Shown: positions 52,925 to 61,720 of the stretch, in pieces
Position numbering within the stretch: position 1 is the stretch's first letter
Layout: each line of letters begins with the position of its first letter
Assembly (NCBI GenBank): GCA_965217685.1
Contig: CBDCIZ010000003.1
Location: forward strand, 2,480,001-2,544,000
Direction: 5' to 3'
Origin: Aurantimonas sp965217685
GTDB taxonomy: Bacteria; Pseudomonadota; Alphaproteobacteria; Rhizobiales; Rhizobiaceae
DNA: 64,000 bases
Notes under the pieces: model-generated
Databases searched by the model: none
Seen by the model: only the letters and a program-made list of their open reading frames with translations
Told to the model about the DNA's origin: nothing
Program-made: the position numbers and the translations under genes

Positions 52925-54957
52925 TGACCGGAGAACGGTGGAATGTGACGAGGTTTTTGGCTCCTTGGCCAACCCATAGGCGTCGCGCAGCAGAAGGCAC
53001 CGCCATTCCTCTCCCGAATCGGGAAAGGGTGGATGCGAGCGGTAGCGAGCAGACGGGTGAGGGAGCCTCGCGCAGGTTTCTCCGACTTGATATATTCGTC
53101 CGCCAATCGTCGGCCATAGCGCGAGACGCCCTCATCCGCCCTCCCGGGGCACCTTCTCCCGATTCGGGAGAAGAATGCGTCGGCGCTCTTCGCGGCACTT
53201 GGGGGACAATTGCCGCGCTGATGGTTTGCCTGGTCTTTGCACTCCCCGCCGTCGCCCAAGCTCCCGCCCGTCCCTTTGCCGGTGACACGCCCGTCTTCCA
53301 CGAAGAGGCCAAGGCCGCCGGCATCGACCATAGCTATGTCGGGCCCTGGGAGTTCTTCGTCGGCGGAGGCGGGGCGGCGCTCGACTGTAATGGCGACCGC
53401 TTTCCGGATATGTTCCTGGCCGGTGGCAAGGAACCCGCGACGGTCTACGCCAACCGTTCGCGAGCGGGCGGAGCGCTGGCCTTCGAAACGGTCGCGCAGG
53501 ATCTCGATCCGAAGGACCTGACGAACGTCACCGGCGCCTATCTGCTGGACATCGACCAGGACGGCTACCAGGACCTCGTCGTCCTGCGGGTCGGCGAAAA
53601 CCTTCTGCTGAAAGGCGGTCCCGGCTGTCACTTCACCAAAGCGAATTTCGACTGGCATTTCGATGGCGGGCGGGCCTGGACGACGGCGTTTTCGGCGATC
53701 GTCGAGCCGGGCGAAACGTCTCCGACGCTCGCCTTCGGAAATTATGTCGATCGCGCCGCGCCCGGATCGCCCTGGGGCACCTGCGCCGACAACGTGATGA
53801 TCCGACCGAAGCATCCTGCGGTGGGCGAGCCGGTAACGGACAAGCCTGACTATTCCGAACCGGTCGCACTTGCACCCGGCTATTGCGCGCTGTCGATGCT
53901 GTTCACCGACTGGAACCGCTCGGGCACGCCGTCGCTGCGTATCACCAACGACCGGCAATATTATCGCGGCGGCGAGGAGCAACTGTGGCACATCGAGCCC
54001 GGCCATGCGCCCCGGCTCTATCGCAAGGCCGATGGATGGAAGCACCTGTCGATCTGGGGCATGGGCATCGCCGAGGGCGACGTCGATGGCGACGGCACGC
54101 CGGAATACGCGCTGTCCTCCATGGGCGACACGAAGCTGCAATTCCTCGATCGTGAGTACGAGGACGAGCCGGCCTATCGCGACGAGGCCTTCGATCGCGG
54201 CGCGACGGCGCACCGGCCCTATACGGGCGACCAGGGTAAGCCGTCGACCGGGTGGCACGCCGAGTTCGCCGACTTCAACAACGACACGGCGCTCGACCTG
54301 TTCATCGCCAAGGGCAATGTCGAGGCGATGCCGGATTTTGCCGGTTTCGATCCCGACAACCTCTTGATGGGCGGCTTCGACGGCAAGTTTACCGAACGTG
54401 GGGAGGAGGCGGGGCTCGCGTTGCCGACCAAGGGCCGCGGCGCACTCGTTGCCGACTTCAATCTCGACGGCGCGGAGGATCTCGTCGTGATCAATCGCGG
54501 CGGTCCGGCCAGCGTCTTTCGCAATCTCGGCGGCAAATCCGATTTCGGCACGCGGCCGCTCGGCAATTTCCTGGAAGTGAAGCTCGGCCAGAAGGATGGC
54601 AACCGCGACGCGATCGGCGCGAAGATCAGCGTCAAGGTCGGCACCAGGACGCTCAACCGCACGGTTCATGTGGGCGGCGGGCATGCGTCGGGCGAGGCGG
54701 GCTTCGTCCATTTCGGCCTCGGCACGTCGGAGCGCGCGGAGGTGCGGGTGCAATGGCCGGATGGCGAGTGGAGCCATCCCTACCGGGTGTTCGCCGACAA
54801 TTTCGTGGCGGTCGATCGAGACGCAGCGGAGGCGCGATACTGGTATCCCGACGGCGACCGGCCGGCGTTCAAGCCGGCCGAGCCGATCGCGGCGGCAGAG
54901 CCGTCGAGCGGCGCGGATTTTCGTTCCGTGACCCCTGCGGCCACGCGACCGAACTGA
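52924..54957 (+). CDS. FG-GAP / ASPIC-UnbV (CRTAC1-like) exported protein
   Basis: About 677 aa from ATG 52924, which overlaps the cytochrome stop as TGATG. Beta-propeller FG-GAP repeats with calcium-binding-like Asp loops (DCNGDRFPDMF, DIDQDGYQDLV, DVDGDGTPEYA, DFNNDTALDLF, DFNLDGAEDLV) are followed by the ASPIC/UnbV C-terminal domain (GNFLEVKLGQKDGNRDAIGAKISV... VHVGGGHASGEAG... VQWPDGEW). The first 100 residues derive largely from an inserted intergenic repeat. A Sec-like hydrophobic stretch (GTIAALMVCLVFALPAVAQA) only follows it, so translation may really begin at ATG 53221. Confidence 0.8.
   Translation: MTGERWNVTRFLAPWPTHRRRAAEGTAIPLPNRERVDASGSEQTGEGASRRFLRLDIFVRQSSAIARDALIRPPGAPSPDSGEECVGALRGTWGTIAALMVCLVFALPAVAQAPARPFAGDTPVFHEEAKAAGIDHSYVGPWEFFVGGGGAALDCNGDRFPDMFLAGGKEPATVYANRSRAGGALAFETVAQDLDPKDLTNVTGAYLLDIDQDGYQDLVVLRVGENLLLKGGPGCHFTKANFDWHFDGGRAWTTAFSAIVEPGETSPTLAFGNYVDRAAPGSPWGTCADNVMIRPKHPAVGEPVTDKPDYSEPVALAPGYCALSMLFTDWNRSGTPSLRITNDRQYYRGGEEQLWHIEPGHAPRLYRKADGWKHLSIWGMGIAEGDVDGDGTPEYALSSMGDTKLQFLDREYEDEPAYRDEAFDRGATAHRPYTGDQGKPSTGWHAEFADFNNDTALDLFIAKGNVEAMPDFAGFDPDNLLMGGFDGKFTERGEEAGLALPTKGRGALVADFNLDGAEDLVVINRGGPASVFRNLGGKSDFGTRPLGNFLEVKLGQKDGNRDAIGAKISVKVGTRTLNRTVHVGGGHASGEAGFVHFGLGTSERAEVRVQWPDGEWSHPYRVFADNFVAVDRDAAEARYWYPDGDRPAFKPAEPIAAAEPSSGADFRSVTPAATRPN
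53009..53173. repeat. Rhizobial-type palindromic intergenic repeat inside a gene
   Basis: About 165 bp. The left end carries TCCCGA-A-TCGGGA (53012-53024). The right end carries the perfect palindrome CTTCTCCCGA-T-TCGGGAGAAG (53153-53173). The ends are inverted copies of each other (TCTCCCGAATCGGGA...GGTG...GATGAGGG), as in RIME-like mobile palindromic repeats. It lies in frame within the 5' part of the FG-GAP gene. Confidence 0.75.
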
Positions 54958-55024
54958 TCGTTCGGCGGGCCGTCCGGACAGGTCGTCCTCCGCCCTTCAT
55001 CGCATCTCCCCAAAGCTTGCCGCG

Positions 55025-56158
55025 CTACTCCAGTGGCCGGGCCGTCGCCAGCGAGACCGACTTGATCTGCGCGGTGAGCCGGTCGCCTTCGGTCAAGGCC
55101 AGCCGCCGCGCCGAACGTTTGGTGACGCGGGCGACGAAGGTAAGCTCGTCGGCACCGACGAGCGACAGGAGCACGGCGAGATTGGCCGGGGTGGCGGCCG
55201 GCTCGATCCGGCGGATCGTCACGTCGAGCCTGTTGAGGATGGTCGAAAGCCCCGGCGTTTCGCGTGTCAGGCTGACGTCGCTCGCCTCGATGCGCAGGCG
55301 GCGCAAGGTGCCGATTTCGCGTTTTCCGCTGCCGTCGACGAAGACGGACTGGCCGCCGAGATCGAGTTCGGCAAGGCCATCCTCTTCGTCGAAGCCGACG
55401 ACCCGCGCCGGCAGCACGGCGGCCGAGCGCGGATCGCGCACGAAGCCGAGACCCGCATCGGTCAAAGCGGCGTTGAGGGCGCCCGAGGCTTCGACCCGGC
55501 CCTCCTTCAGGATGACGATCCGGTCGGCGAGGCGCTCCACCTCGGCGATGTCGTGGCTGACATAGAGGACGGGGATCCGCAGCGCGCCGTGCAGCGTCTC
55601 GATGTAGGGGAGGATATCATCCTTGGCGAAGCGGTCGAGTGCCGAGAGTGGCTCGTCCATCAGGAGAAGTTTCGGGCGCGAAAGGATCGCCCGTCCGAGC
55701 GCGACCCGCTGGCGCTCGCCGCCCGATAGCAGCCCCGGCGCACGGGCGAGCAGGGGCTCGAGGCCCATCAGCTGCACGATCTCGTCGAAGCGCGCGGCGT
55801 CTATCCCGGCCCTCGTGCGCTTCGCGCCGAAGACGAGGTTCCGGCGCACCGACAGATGCGGGAAGAGGCCCGCTTCCTGGAAGACATACCCAATCTCGCG
55901 CTTATGCGGCAGGCAAAACGCGCTGTCGTCCTGCCAGGTCTCTCCGGCGACCGACACCCGGCCGGCCAGCCGCGACAGACCTGCGACGGCGCGCAGAACC
56001 GACGTCTTGCCGGAACCGGATGGACCGAACAGCGCGGTGACGCCCGTTGGCGGTGCGTCGAAGGCGACGTCGAGGGCGAAGGCGCCGAGCCGGCCAGCGA
56101 GGGCGACGGAGACGCCGCCTTCGGTCGAGCGATCGTGAGATACGACGTTTGCTATCAC
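55025..56158 (-). CDS. modC: Molybdate ABC transporter ATPase ModC
   Basis: 377 aa. Walker A GPSGSGKTS at 45-53, FQEAGLFPHLSVRRNL, signature LSGGERQRVALGRAI, Walker B LLLMDEPLSALD, then a C-terminal mop/TOBE domain (about 290-377) that binds molybdate. Energises ModAB. Overlaps modB by 4 bp and is convergent with the FG-GAP gene. Confidence 0.95.
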   Translation of the reverse strand: MIANVVSHDRSTEGGVSVALAGRLGAFALDVAFDAPPTGVTALFGPSGSGKTSVLRAVAGLSRLAGRVSVAGETWQDDSAFCLPHKREIGYVFQEAGLFPHLSVRRNLVFGAKRTRAGIDAARFDEIVQLMGLEPLLARAPGLLSGGERQRVALGRAILSRPKLLLMDEPLSALDRFAKDDILPYIETLHGALRIPVLYVSHDIAEVERLADRIVILKEGRVEASGALNAALTDAGLGFVRDPRSAAVLPARVVGFDEEDGLAELDLGGQSVFVDGSGKREIGTLRRLRIEASDVSLTRETPGLSTILNRLDVTIRRIEPAATPANLAVLLSLVGADELTFVARVTKRSARRLALTEGDRLTAQIKSVSLATARPLE

Positions 56159-56838
56159 GCGCCGGCCCGCGCGACGCCGGTCCGGCCGAGGCGGCGTCCG
56201 ACCAGCGTGACGCCGAGGATGACCAGGAAGGAGAAGACGACCATGCCGCCCGCGAGGATGTTGGCTTCAGTCCACCGCAGCGTTTCGACATAGTCGTAGA
56301 TCGCCACCGAGAGCACCTTGGTCTCGCCTGGAATGCTGCCGCCGATCATCAGGACGACGCCGAATTCGCCGACCGTATGGGCGAAGCCGAGGACGGCGCC
56401 GGTGAGGAAACCCGGCAGTGCCAGCGGCAGGGCGATGCTGACGAAGCGGTCGAGCGGCGAAGCGCGCAGCGTCGCCGCGACCTCGAAGGGCCGTTCTCCG
56501 ATCGCCTCGAACGCGTTGCGGATCGGCTGGACGACGAAGGGCAGCGAGTAGATCACCGATCCGATCACCAGCCCTTCGAAGGAGAATGCGAGGGTGCGCA
56601 GGCCGAGAAGGCCGCCGAGGCCGCTCGGGCCGAGGACGACGAGCAGATAGAAGCCGAGCACCGTCGGCGGCAGGACCAGCGGCAGAGCAACGAGGGTCGC
56701 CACCACCTCCTTCCAGCGCGCCGAAGATCGGGCGAGCCACCAGGCGAGCGGGGTTCCGACGGCCAGAAGGATCAGCGTCGTCAGGGTCGCCAGTTCGACG
56801 GTCAGGCGGACCGGGATGAGGATGTCGTCGTCGAACAT
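56155..56838 (-). CDS. modB: Molybdate ABC transporter permease ModB
   Basis: 227-aa permease with about five to six transmembrane segments and the ModB landmarks VRLTVELATLTTLILLAVGTPLAWWLARS, LPLVLPPTVLGFYLLV, SLPFVVQPIRNAFEAIG and LGFAHTVGEFGVVLMIGGSIPGETKVLSVAIYDYVE. The start at 56838 has AGGA 4 nt upstream. Coupled to modC by ATGA overlap. Confidence 0.95.
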   Translation of the reverse strand: MFDDDILIPVRLTVELATLTTLILLAVGTPLAWWLARSSARWKEVVATLVALPLVLPPTVLGFYLLVVLGPSGLGGLLGLRTLAFSFEGLVIGSVIYSLPFVVQPIRNAFEAIGERPFEVAATLRASPLDRFVSIALPLALPGFLTGAVLGFAHTVGEFGVVLMIGGSIPGETKVLSVAIYDYVETLRWTEANILAGGMVVFSFLVILGVTLVGRRLGRTGVARAGA

Positions 56839-56850
56839 GGGTTCCTGATG

Positions 56851-56878
56851 GCGCGGATGTCTGAGCCGCAGGCCGCGC
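56851..56878 (-). promoter_or_regulatory. Short stem-loop after modA
   Basis: GCGCGG (56851-56856) and CCGCGC (56873-56878) can pair directly after the modA stop, in the 40-bp modA-modB gap. Weak (6 bp), but in the same position as the hairpins after phnD and xylF. Confidence 0.35.
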
Positions 56879-57655
56879 TTACGATGCACCGCCAGCGTTG
56901 GTATCGTAGCCGTATTTCCTGATGATCGCCGCCGCTTCCGATCCCTTGAGGAAATCGATGAAGGCTTTCGCCGCGACGCTGTCCTTGCCGGTGTTCAGGA
57001 GCACGGCGTTCTGACGGATCGGGGTGTAAAGGTCGCTCGGCACGTTCCATCGCGAGCCGCCGTCCTTGCCGGCGATCTGCGACAAGGCGACGAAGCCGAG
57101 CTCGGCATTGCCCGTTTCGACGAACTGGAAGGCCTGGGCGATGTTGGTGCCCTCGACCAGCTTCGATTTCAGCTCGTCGTAGACGCCGAGCTTCTGCATC
57201 GCCTCGACGGCCGCCGTGCCGTAGGGAGCGGTCTTCGGGTTGGCGATGGCCAGCTTGTCGAACTCTCCGGCCGCCAGCGTCTCGGCGTTCTCTACAAGGT
57301 TCGGATCGGCCGAGTAGAGCACGATCCTGCCGATGGCATAGGTGAATTCCGACCCCTTGGCGGCGAGCCCGTTCTCGACGGCGGTCCTCGGTCTTGCGTC
57401 GTCGGCGGCGAGAAACACCTCGAAGGGCGCGTTCTGGGAAATCTGCGTGTAGAGCGTGCCGGTGGAGCCGAAGGAGAGTTCGGCCGTGTCGCCGGTCTTC
57501 TTCTCGAAGGCCGCCGCGATTTCCTTGGCGGCCTCTGTGAAGTTCGCGGCAACCGCGACGTTCGTCGAGACGGCGAAGGCCGGGGCAGAGACCGCCATCG
57601 AGGCAAAGACCGTCAGGCCGGCAAGGGCGGCAGGGCGGGAAGCGGCGAAGGTCAC
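56879..57655 (-). CDS. modA: Molybdate-binding periplasmic protein ModA
   Basis: 258 aa. Signal peptide (LAGLTVFASMAVSAPAFA), then the ModA segments VAVAANFTEAAKEIAAAFEKKTGD, LSFGSTGTLYTQISQNAPFEVFLAADDARP and IANPKTAPYGTAAVEAM that bind molybdate/tungstate. GTG start at 57655 with GGAG upstream. The Mo-box lies only 10 bp before the start. Confidence 0.95.
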   Translation of the reverse strand: MTFAASRPAALAGLTVFASMAVSAPAFAVSTNVAVAANFTEAAKEIAAAFEKKTGDTAELSFGSTGTLYTQISQNAPFEVFLAADDARPRTAVENGLAAKGSEFTYAIGRIVLYSADPNLVENAETLAAGEFDKLAIANPKTAPYGTAAVEAMQKLGVYDELKSKLVEGTNIAQAFQFVETGNAELGFVALSQIAGKDGGSRWNVPSDLYTPIRQNAVLLNTGKDSVAAKAFIDFLKGSEAAAIIRKYGYDTNAGGAS

Positions 57656-57664
57656 GGCTGTCTC

Positions 57665-57688
57665 CGATATGTTTTACTGGATATAACG
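57665..57688. promoter_or_regulatory. ModE-binding Mo-box upstream of modA
   Basis: Half-sites CGATAT (57665-57670) and ATATAACG (57681-57688) are arranged as CGnTATR...inverted, matching the ModE consensus. It sits between modE and modA and overlaps the modA leader, where ModE-molybdate would block transcription. Confidence 0.65.
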
Positions 57689-57716
57689 TAGCCCAGACGG
57701 CCCAGGCCGGGCAACG

Positions 57717-58235
57717 TTATTTTTCTCCCGACATATCGGATGTTCTTTCGGGGGCCGCTTCGGACACCTCTGGTCGCGGTGCGGCAGGCCCGCGCATCAG
57801 GGCCCGCAGCGATTTCAGATCGGGCGCGATGGCCGCTTCGGCGGCGGCCTCCATCGCGCGATAGTGGGCGAGCACAGCCTCGCCGGTCGGGGTCAGCTCC
57901 GCGCCGCCGCCCTTTTCGCCGCCGCGCGACGAGGCGACCAACGGCTCGGCGAAGTCGGAGTTCAGCGTCTCGACCAGGCTCCAGGCGCGTTTGTAGCTCA
58001 TTTTCATGCGTCGACCGGCTGCCGCGATCGAGCCGGCTTTTGCGATGCCTTCCAGGATGTCCGCCTTGCCGGGGCCGAGGCTCGTCTCGGCGTCGAGGCG
58101 CACGCGCAGAAGCGCGAGGTCGGGCCGGTCGGCATGGGGCGGGAGCTTGGCGGACATCTGGCTTGGCGTCGGTGCTTCTGTCTCGGTTTGTCTGTTCGGT
58201 GCGCGGGGCTGTTCGGGCTTGGTTGTCATCGTCAT
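57717..58235 (-). CDS. modE: ModE-type molybdate-responsive regulator (HTH only)
   Basis: 172 aa. The core is the ModE/LysR-like winged HTH: LGPGKADILEGIAKAGSIAAAGRRMKMSYKRAWSLVETLNSDFAEPLVASSRGGEKGGGAELTPTGEAVLAHYRAME. There is no C-terminal mop domain pair as in E. coli ModE, so molybdate sensing may be indirect; such short forms are common in Alphaproteobacteria. Ends 61 bp before modA, same strand. The start is uncertain: ATG 58235, 58229 or 58157 (MSAKLPPHADRP). Confidence 0.85.
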   Translation of the reverse strand: MTMTTKPEQPRAPNRQTETEAPTPSQMSAKLPPHADRPDLALLRVRLDAETSLGPGKADILEGIAKAGSIAAAGRRMKMSYKRAWSLVETLNSDFAEPLVASSRGGEKGGGAELTPTGEAVLAHYRAMEAAAEAAIAPDLKSLRALMRGPAAPRPEVSEAAPERTSDMSGEK

Positions 58236-58486
58236 GCGCCGCTGGATGGCGAAACCGCTGAACTGGCGACGCCTGCATTTTCAGAGTCTCGCGGATAGGC
58301 CGCGAAAATGCCGACGCCTCGGTCAACTCCTTGCCGATCTGCTTGATCATCTGCTCGGCCCGGGTCAGATTGGTGTCGTAGGTGACGCCGACCAGAAGGA
58401 TGGCGAGGACGATCAGCGCCGGCAGGGCGGCGGTCCGGCGTCATTGGACATCCAGCCAGGCGGCCAACGACCTCATCGCGTCATGC

Positions 58487-58993
58487 TCATTCCGGGCGCT
58501 TGTGGATCGGATCGACCCAATAGACCGCTTCGGGTTTCTCGACCGGGTCGACATCGGTGATGTTGACGACGACAGCCTCGTTGTCGGAGCGCACCAACAC
58601 GCATTCGAGCGGGTTCGCCGGGTCGGCGTTGATCTCCTGGTGGGGCACGAAGGGTGGGATGAAGATGAAATCGCCGGCCGCGGCTTCGGCGACATATTCC
58701 AGCCGCTCGCCCCAGCGCATGCGCGCCTTGCCGGAGAGGACGAAGATCACGCTTTCCAGTTCGCCGTGATGGTGGACGCCCGTCTTGGCGTTGGGATCGA
58801 TGCGTACGGTGCCGGCCCAGAGTTTCCGGGCGCCGACGCGGGCGTGATTGATCGCCGCCTGTCGGAACATGCCGGGCGTCTGCGGCGTGTTGGAATCGAG
58901 GCTGTCGCCCTTGATGACGCGCACGCCGTCATGCTTCCAGGGCGCTTCGACGTGGCCATGGGGTTCGTGATCGTGGGGGTCGTGCTCGGTCAT
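58487..58993 (-). CDS. Cupin-domain protein with His-rich N-terminus
   Basis: 168-aa single cupin. Metal-binding motif 1 around TGVHHHGELESVIFVLSGKARMRWG and motif 2 around GDFIFIPPFVPHQEIN. The N-terminus is His-rich (MTEHDPHDHEPHGHVEAPWKHD), possibly metal-binding. Reaction unknown. It is in an isolated position between mod and rfb genes; nothing ties it to either. Confidence 0.85.
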   Translation of the reverse strand: MTEHDPHDHEPHGHVEAPWKHDGVRVIKGDSLDSNTPQTPGMFRQAAINHARVGARKLWAGTVRIDPNAKTGVHHHGELESVIFVLSGKARMRWGERLEYVAEAAAGDFIFIPPFVPHQEINADPANPLECVLVRSDNEAVVVNITDVDPVEKPEAVYWVDPIHKRPE

Positions 58994-59125
58994 CGCATCT
59001 GTCTCGCAGCGTCAGGGAACGTCGACGTTCGACGTTACCCTTCCGCAGCGCCGGCGGAAAGAACCGCAATGAACGAGGCGTCGTTCCGCGTCCGACGCAG
59101 ACTGCGCTTCGCCGCGCGACGGCCG

Positions 59126-60025
59126 CTAGTTCGCGGCTTTGCCCAGCAGGGTGTCGAGGCAACGGGCGACGCCGTCTTCCCAGTGAGGCAGCCGGTGGTC
59201 GAATGTTTCGGCAAAGCGCGAACAGTCGAGACGGGAACTGGCCGGGCGCCGGGCAGGGGTGGGGTATTGCGCCGTGTCGATCGGCTCGACCTGTGCGAAC
59301 GGGCCGCCACGGTCCTTCGACCGGGCGAGGATCTCGCTGGCAAAGCCCGCCCAGCTGGTTTCGCCGGGTGCGGTCATGTGGAAAACGCCACGGGGCAAGG
59401 CTTCGCTTTCGCCCGTCGGCCCGCCGACGAGGCGTCGGGCGACCGCGAGGATGCCGTCGGCGATATCGGGCGCATAGGTCGGGTTGCCGCGCTGGTCGGC
59501 GACGACGCGAAGGACGTCCCGGTCACCGGCAAGGCGCAGCATGGTCTTGAGGAAATTGTTCCCATAGGGGCTGTAGACCCAGGCGGTGCGCAGGATGACG
59601 GCGGCCGGATGGGCGGCGAGGACGGCGTCTTCACCGGCAAGCTTCGAGGCGCCGTAGACGCCTTGCGGCGCGGTGGGATCGCTCTCGACGTATGGCTCGG
59701 GCTTTTCGCCATCGAAGACGTAGTCGGTGGAAATATGGATCAGCGGCAGGCCGGCCGTTGCCGCGGCCGCCGCGACGTTTCTGGCGCCGTCGCGGTTGAC
59801 GGAGAAGGCCGAGGCGGTGTCGCTCTCGGCCTTGTCCACCGCCGTATAGGCTCCGGCCGACACCAGGATATCAGGCTCGTAAGCGGCGATCGCCCGGTCG
59901 ATGGACGCGCGATCGACGATGTCGAGATCAGGTCGGCCGAGGGCGACGACGACGATTCCGTCGCAGGCGCGATCGACGAGCGAGCGGGCGACCTGCCCGG
60001 TGCGTCCTGTGACGAGCAGCTTCAT
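59126..60025 (-). CDS. rfbD: dTDP-4-dehydrorhamnose reductase
   Basis: 299-aa SDR catalysing the last step to dTDP-L-rhamnose. MKLLVTGRTGQVARSLVDRA, SAGAYTAVDKAESD, HISTDYVFDGEK, and YGASKLAGEDAV (Tyr-x3-Lys) match RfbD/RmlD. The start overlaps the rfbB stop by 4 bp. Last gene of rfbC-B-D. Confidence 0.95.
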   Translation of the reverse strand: MKLLVTGRTGQVARSLVDRACDGIVVVALGRPDLDIVDRASIDRAIAAYEPDILVSAGAYTAVDKAESDTASAFSVNRDGARNVAAAAATAGLPLIHISTDYVFDGEKPEPYVESDPTAPQGVYGASKLAGEDAVLAAHPAAVILRTAWVYSPYGNNFLKTMLRLAGDRDVLRVVADQRGNPTYAPDIADGILAVARRLVGGPTGESEALPRGVFHMTAPGETSWAGFASEILARSKDRGGPFAQVEPIDTAQYPTPARRPASSRLDCSRFAETFDHRLPHWEDGVARCLDTLLGKAAN

Positions 60026-61122
60026 GGGGTGACCGTCTCGGCCGGGCCGGCCGCGTTCGCCTTCTCCCGGACCCCGCCGAGGCGTTCGCCGGAATAGCGG
60101 CCCTCCCGGATCGGCCGCCACCAGCTCTCATTATCGAGATACCAGCGGATGGTCTTTTCGAGGCCGGTCTCGAAGGTCTCCTCGGCCTGCCAGCCGAGTT
60201 CGGATTCGATCCGCGACGCATCGATCGCGTAGCGCAGATCGTGGCCGGGACGGTCCGTGACGAACGCGATCTGGTCGCGGCGGGTGCCGCCGCCCGAGAG
60301 CGGCGACAGGCGGTCGAGCGTGTCGCAGATGGCCTCGACGACGGCCAGATTAGAGCGCTCGTTGCGCCCGCCGATATTGTAGGAGCGCCCCGGCCGACCC
60401 TTCGTGCAGACGAGCTCGAGGGCGCGGGCGTGGTCGCCGACATAAAGCCAGTCGCGCACGTTCTCGCCCTTGCCGTAGACCGGCAGGGTCTTTCCCTCCA
60501 GCCCATTGAGGATCATCAGCGGGATCAGCTTTTCCGGGAAATGGCACGGGCCGTAATTGTTCGAGCAGTTCGAGAGCACGACCGGCAGGCCATAGGTGTG
60601 GAACCAGGCCATGGCGAGATGGTCCGACCCGGCCTTCGACGCCGAATAAGGCGATGAGGGCGCGTAAGGCGTCTCCTCGTCGAAGAGGCCGGCGTCGAGG
60701 GGCAGGTCGCCGAAGACCTCGTCGGTCGACACGTGATGGAAGCGGAAGTTTTCGCGCTGCGAACCTGTAAGGCCCGTCCAATAGGCGCGAGCCGCCTCCA
60801 GAAGCTGGAACGTACCGACGATGTTGGTCTCGATGAAGTCGCCTGGCCCGTCGATCGACCGGTCGACATGGCTCTCGGCAGCCAGATGCATGATCGCGTC
60901 GGGCTTCTCGGTGCGAAGTGTTTCGAGAACCAGGCCACGGTCAAGGATGTCGCCCTGGATGAACCGATAGCGCGCATCGTCCTCGATCTCGCGCAGCGAA
61001 GCGAGGTTGGCGGCATAGGTCAGCTTGTCGAAATTGGCGACCTCGTGCTCGGTTGCGTCGATCAGATGGCGGCAGACCGCCGAGCCGATAAAACCGGCGC
61101 CGCCGGTGACGAGGATTTTCAT
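60022..61122 (-). CDS. rfbB: dTDP-glucose 4,6-dehydratase
   Basis: 366-aa SDR: MKILVTGGAGFIGSAVCRHLI, LAAESHVDRSIDGP, HHVSTDEVFGDL with the catalytic Asp-Glu, SPYSASKAGSDHL, and NCSNNYGPCHFPEKLIPLMI, all typical of RfbB/RmlB. Second step of dTDP-rhamnose synthesis. Ten bp after rfbC. Confidence 0.96.
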   Translation of the reverse strand: MKILVTGGAGFIGSAVCRHLIDATEHEVANFDKLTYAANLASLREIEDDARYRFIQGDILDRGLVLETLRTEKPDAIMHLAAESHVDRSIDGPGDFIETNIVGTFQLLEAARAYWTGLTGSQRENFRFHHVSTDEVFGDLPLDAGLFDEETPYAPSSPYSASKAGSDHLAMAWFHTYGLPVVLSNCSNNYGPCHFPEKLIPLMILNGLEGKTLPVYGKGENVRDWLYVGDHARALELVCTKGRPGRSYNIGGRNERSNLAVVEAICDTLDRLSPLSGGGTRRDQIAFVTDRPGHDLRYAIDASRIESELGWQAEETFETGLEKTIRWYLDNESWWRPIREGRYSGERLGGVREKANAAGPAETVTP

Positions 61123-61132
61123 TTCGCGTTCC

Positions 61133-61720
61133 TTATTTCGCGTCCGTCTGGCCATCGTCCGCATAGACGAACGGATTGTCGATGTCGGCGAAATTGGGGG
61201 CGTGCGCGTCTTTGTCCGAAAGCGTCGGCGTCCGGCCGCCAAGCTGCCAGTCGACTCCGAACGCGGGATCGTCGAAGCGGATGGAACGGTCGTGCGCGCC
61301 CGAATAGGGGGCGGAGACCTTGTAGAGCACTTCGGTGTTCGGTTCGAGCGTGACGAAGCCATGGGCGAAGCCGACCGGCACCAGGATCTGGTTGAAGACG
61401 TCGGCGGAGACTTCGAGCGACACCCAGCGCAGATAAGTCGGCGATCCTTTCCGGATGTCGACCGCGACGTCGAGGATACGGCCGCGCAGCACCCGCACCA
61501 GCTTGTGCTGGGCAAAGGGCGGCTCCTGATAATGCAATCCCCGGAGCGTCAGGACGTCGGCCGAAAACGACTGATTGTCCTGCATCCAGTCGATTGCGAC
61601 GCCGGCCGCCGCGAAACGGTCGCGCCGATAGGTTTCGGAGAAAAAGCCCCGGTCGTCGCCGAACTTCTTCGGCGTCAATTCCATGACTTCTGGGATATCG
61701 AGAGATCGCGCGTCGAGCAT
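61133..61720 (-). CDS. rfbC: dTDP-4-dehydrorhamnose 3,5-epimerase
   Basis: 195-aa cupin-fold epimerase: FFSETYRRDRFAAAGV, QDNQSFSADVLTLRGLHYQEPPFAQHKLVRVLRGRILDVAVDIRKGSPTY, VPVGFAHGFVTL with the catalytic His/Asp set. The start at 61720 (MLDARSLDIPEV) has AGGA upstream; ATGs at 61765 or further back are less likely. Divergent from rfbA. Confidence 0.95.
   Translation of the reverse strand: MLDARSLDIPEVMELTPKKFGDDRGFFSETYRRDRFAAAGVAIDWMQDNQSFSADVLTLRGLHYQEPPFAQHKLVRVLRGRILDVAVDIRKGSPTYLRWVSLEVSADVFNQILVPVGFAHGFVTLEPNTEVLYKVSAPYSGAHDRSIRFDDPAFGVDWQLGGRTPTLSDKDAHAPNFADIDNPFVYADDGQTDAK

Noticed and set aside
51164..54777. Very long minus-strand frames opposite xylR, cytochrome and FG-GAP genes
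   Set aside because: The plus-strand genes carry haem, ROK and FG-GAP motifs with coupled starts; the minus frames are composition artefacts.
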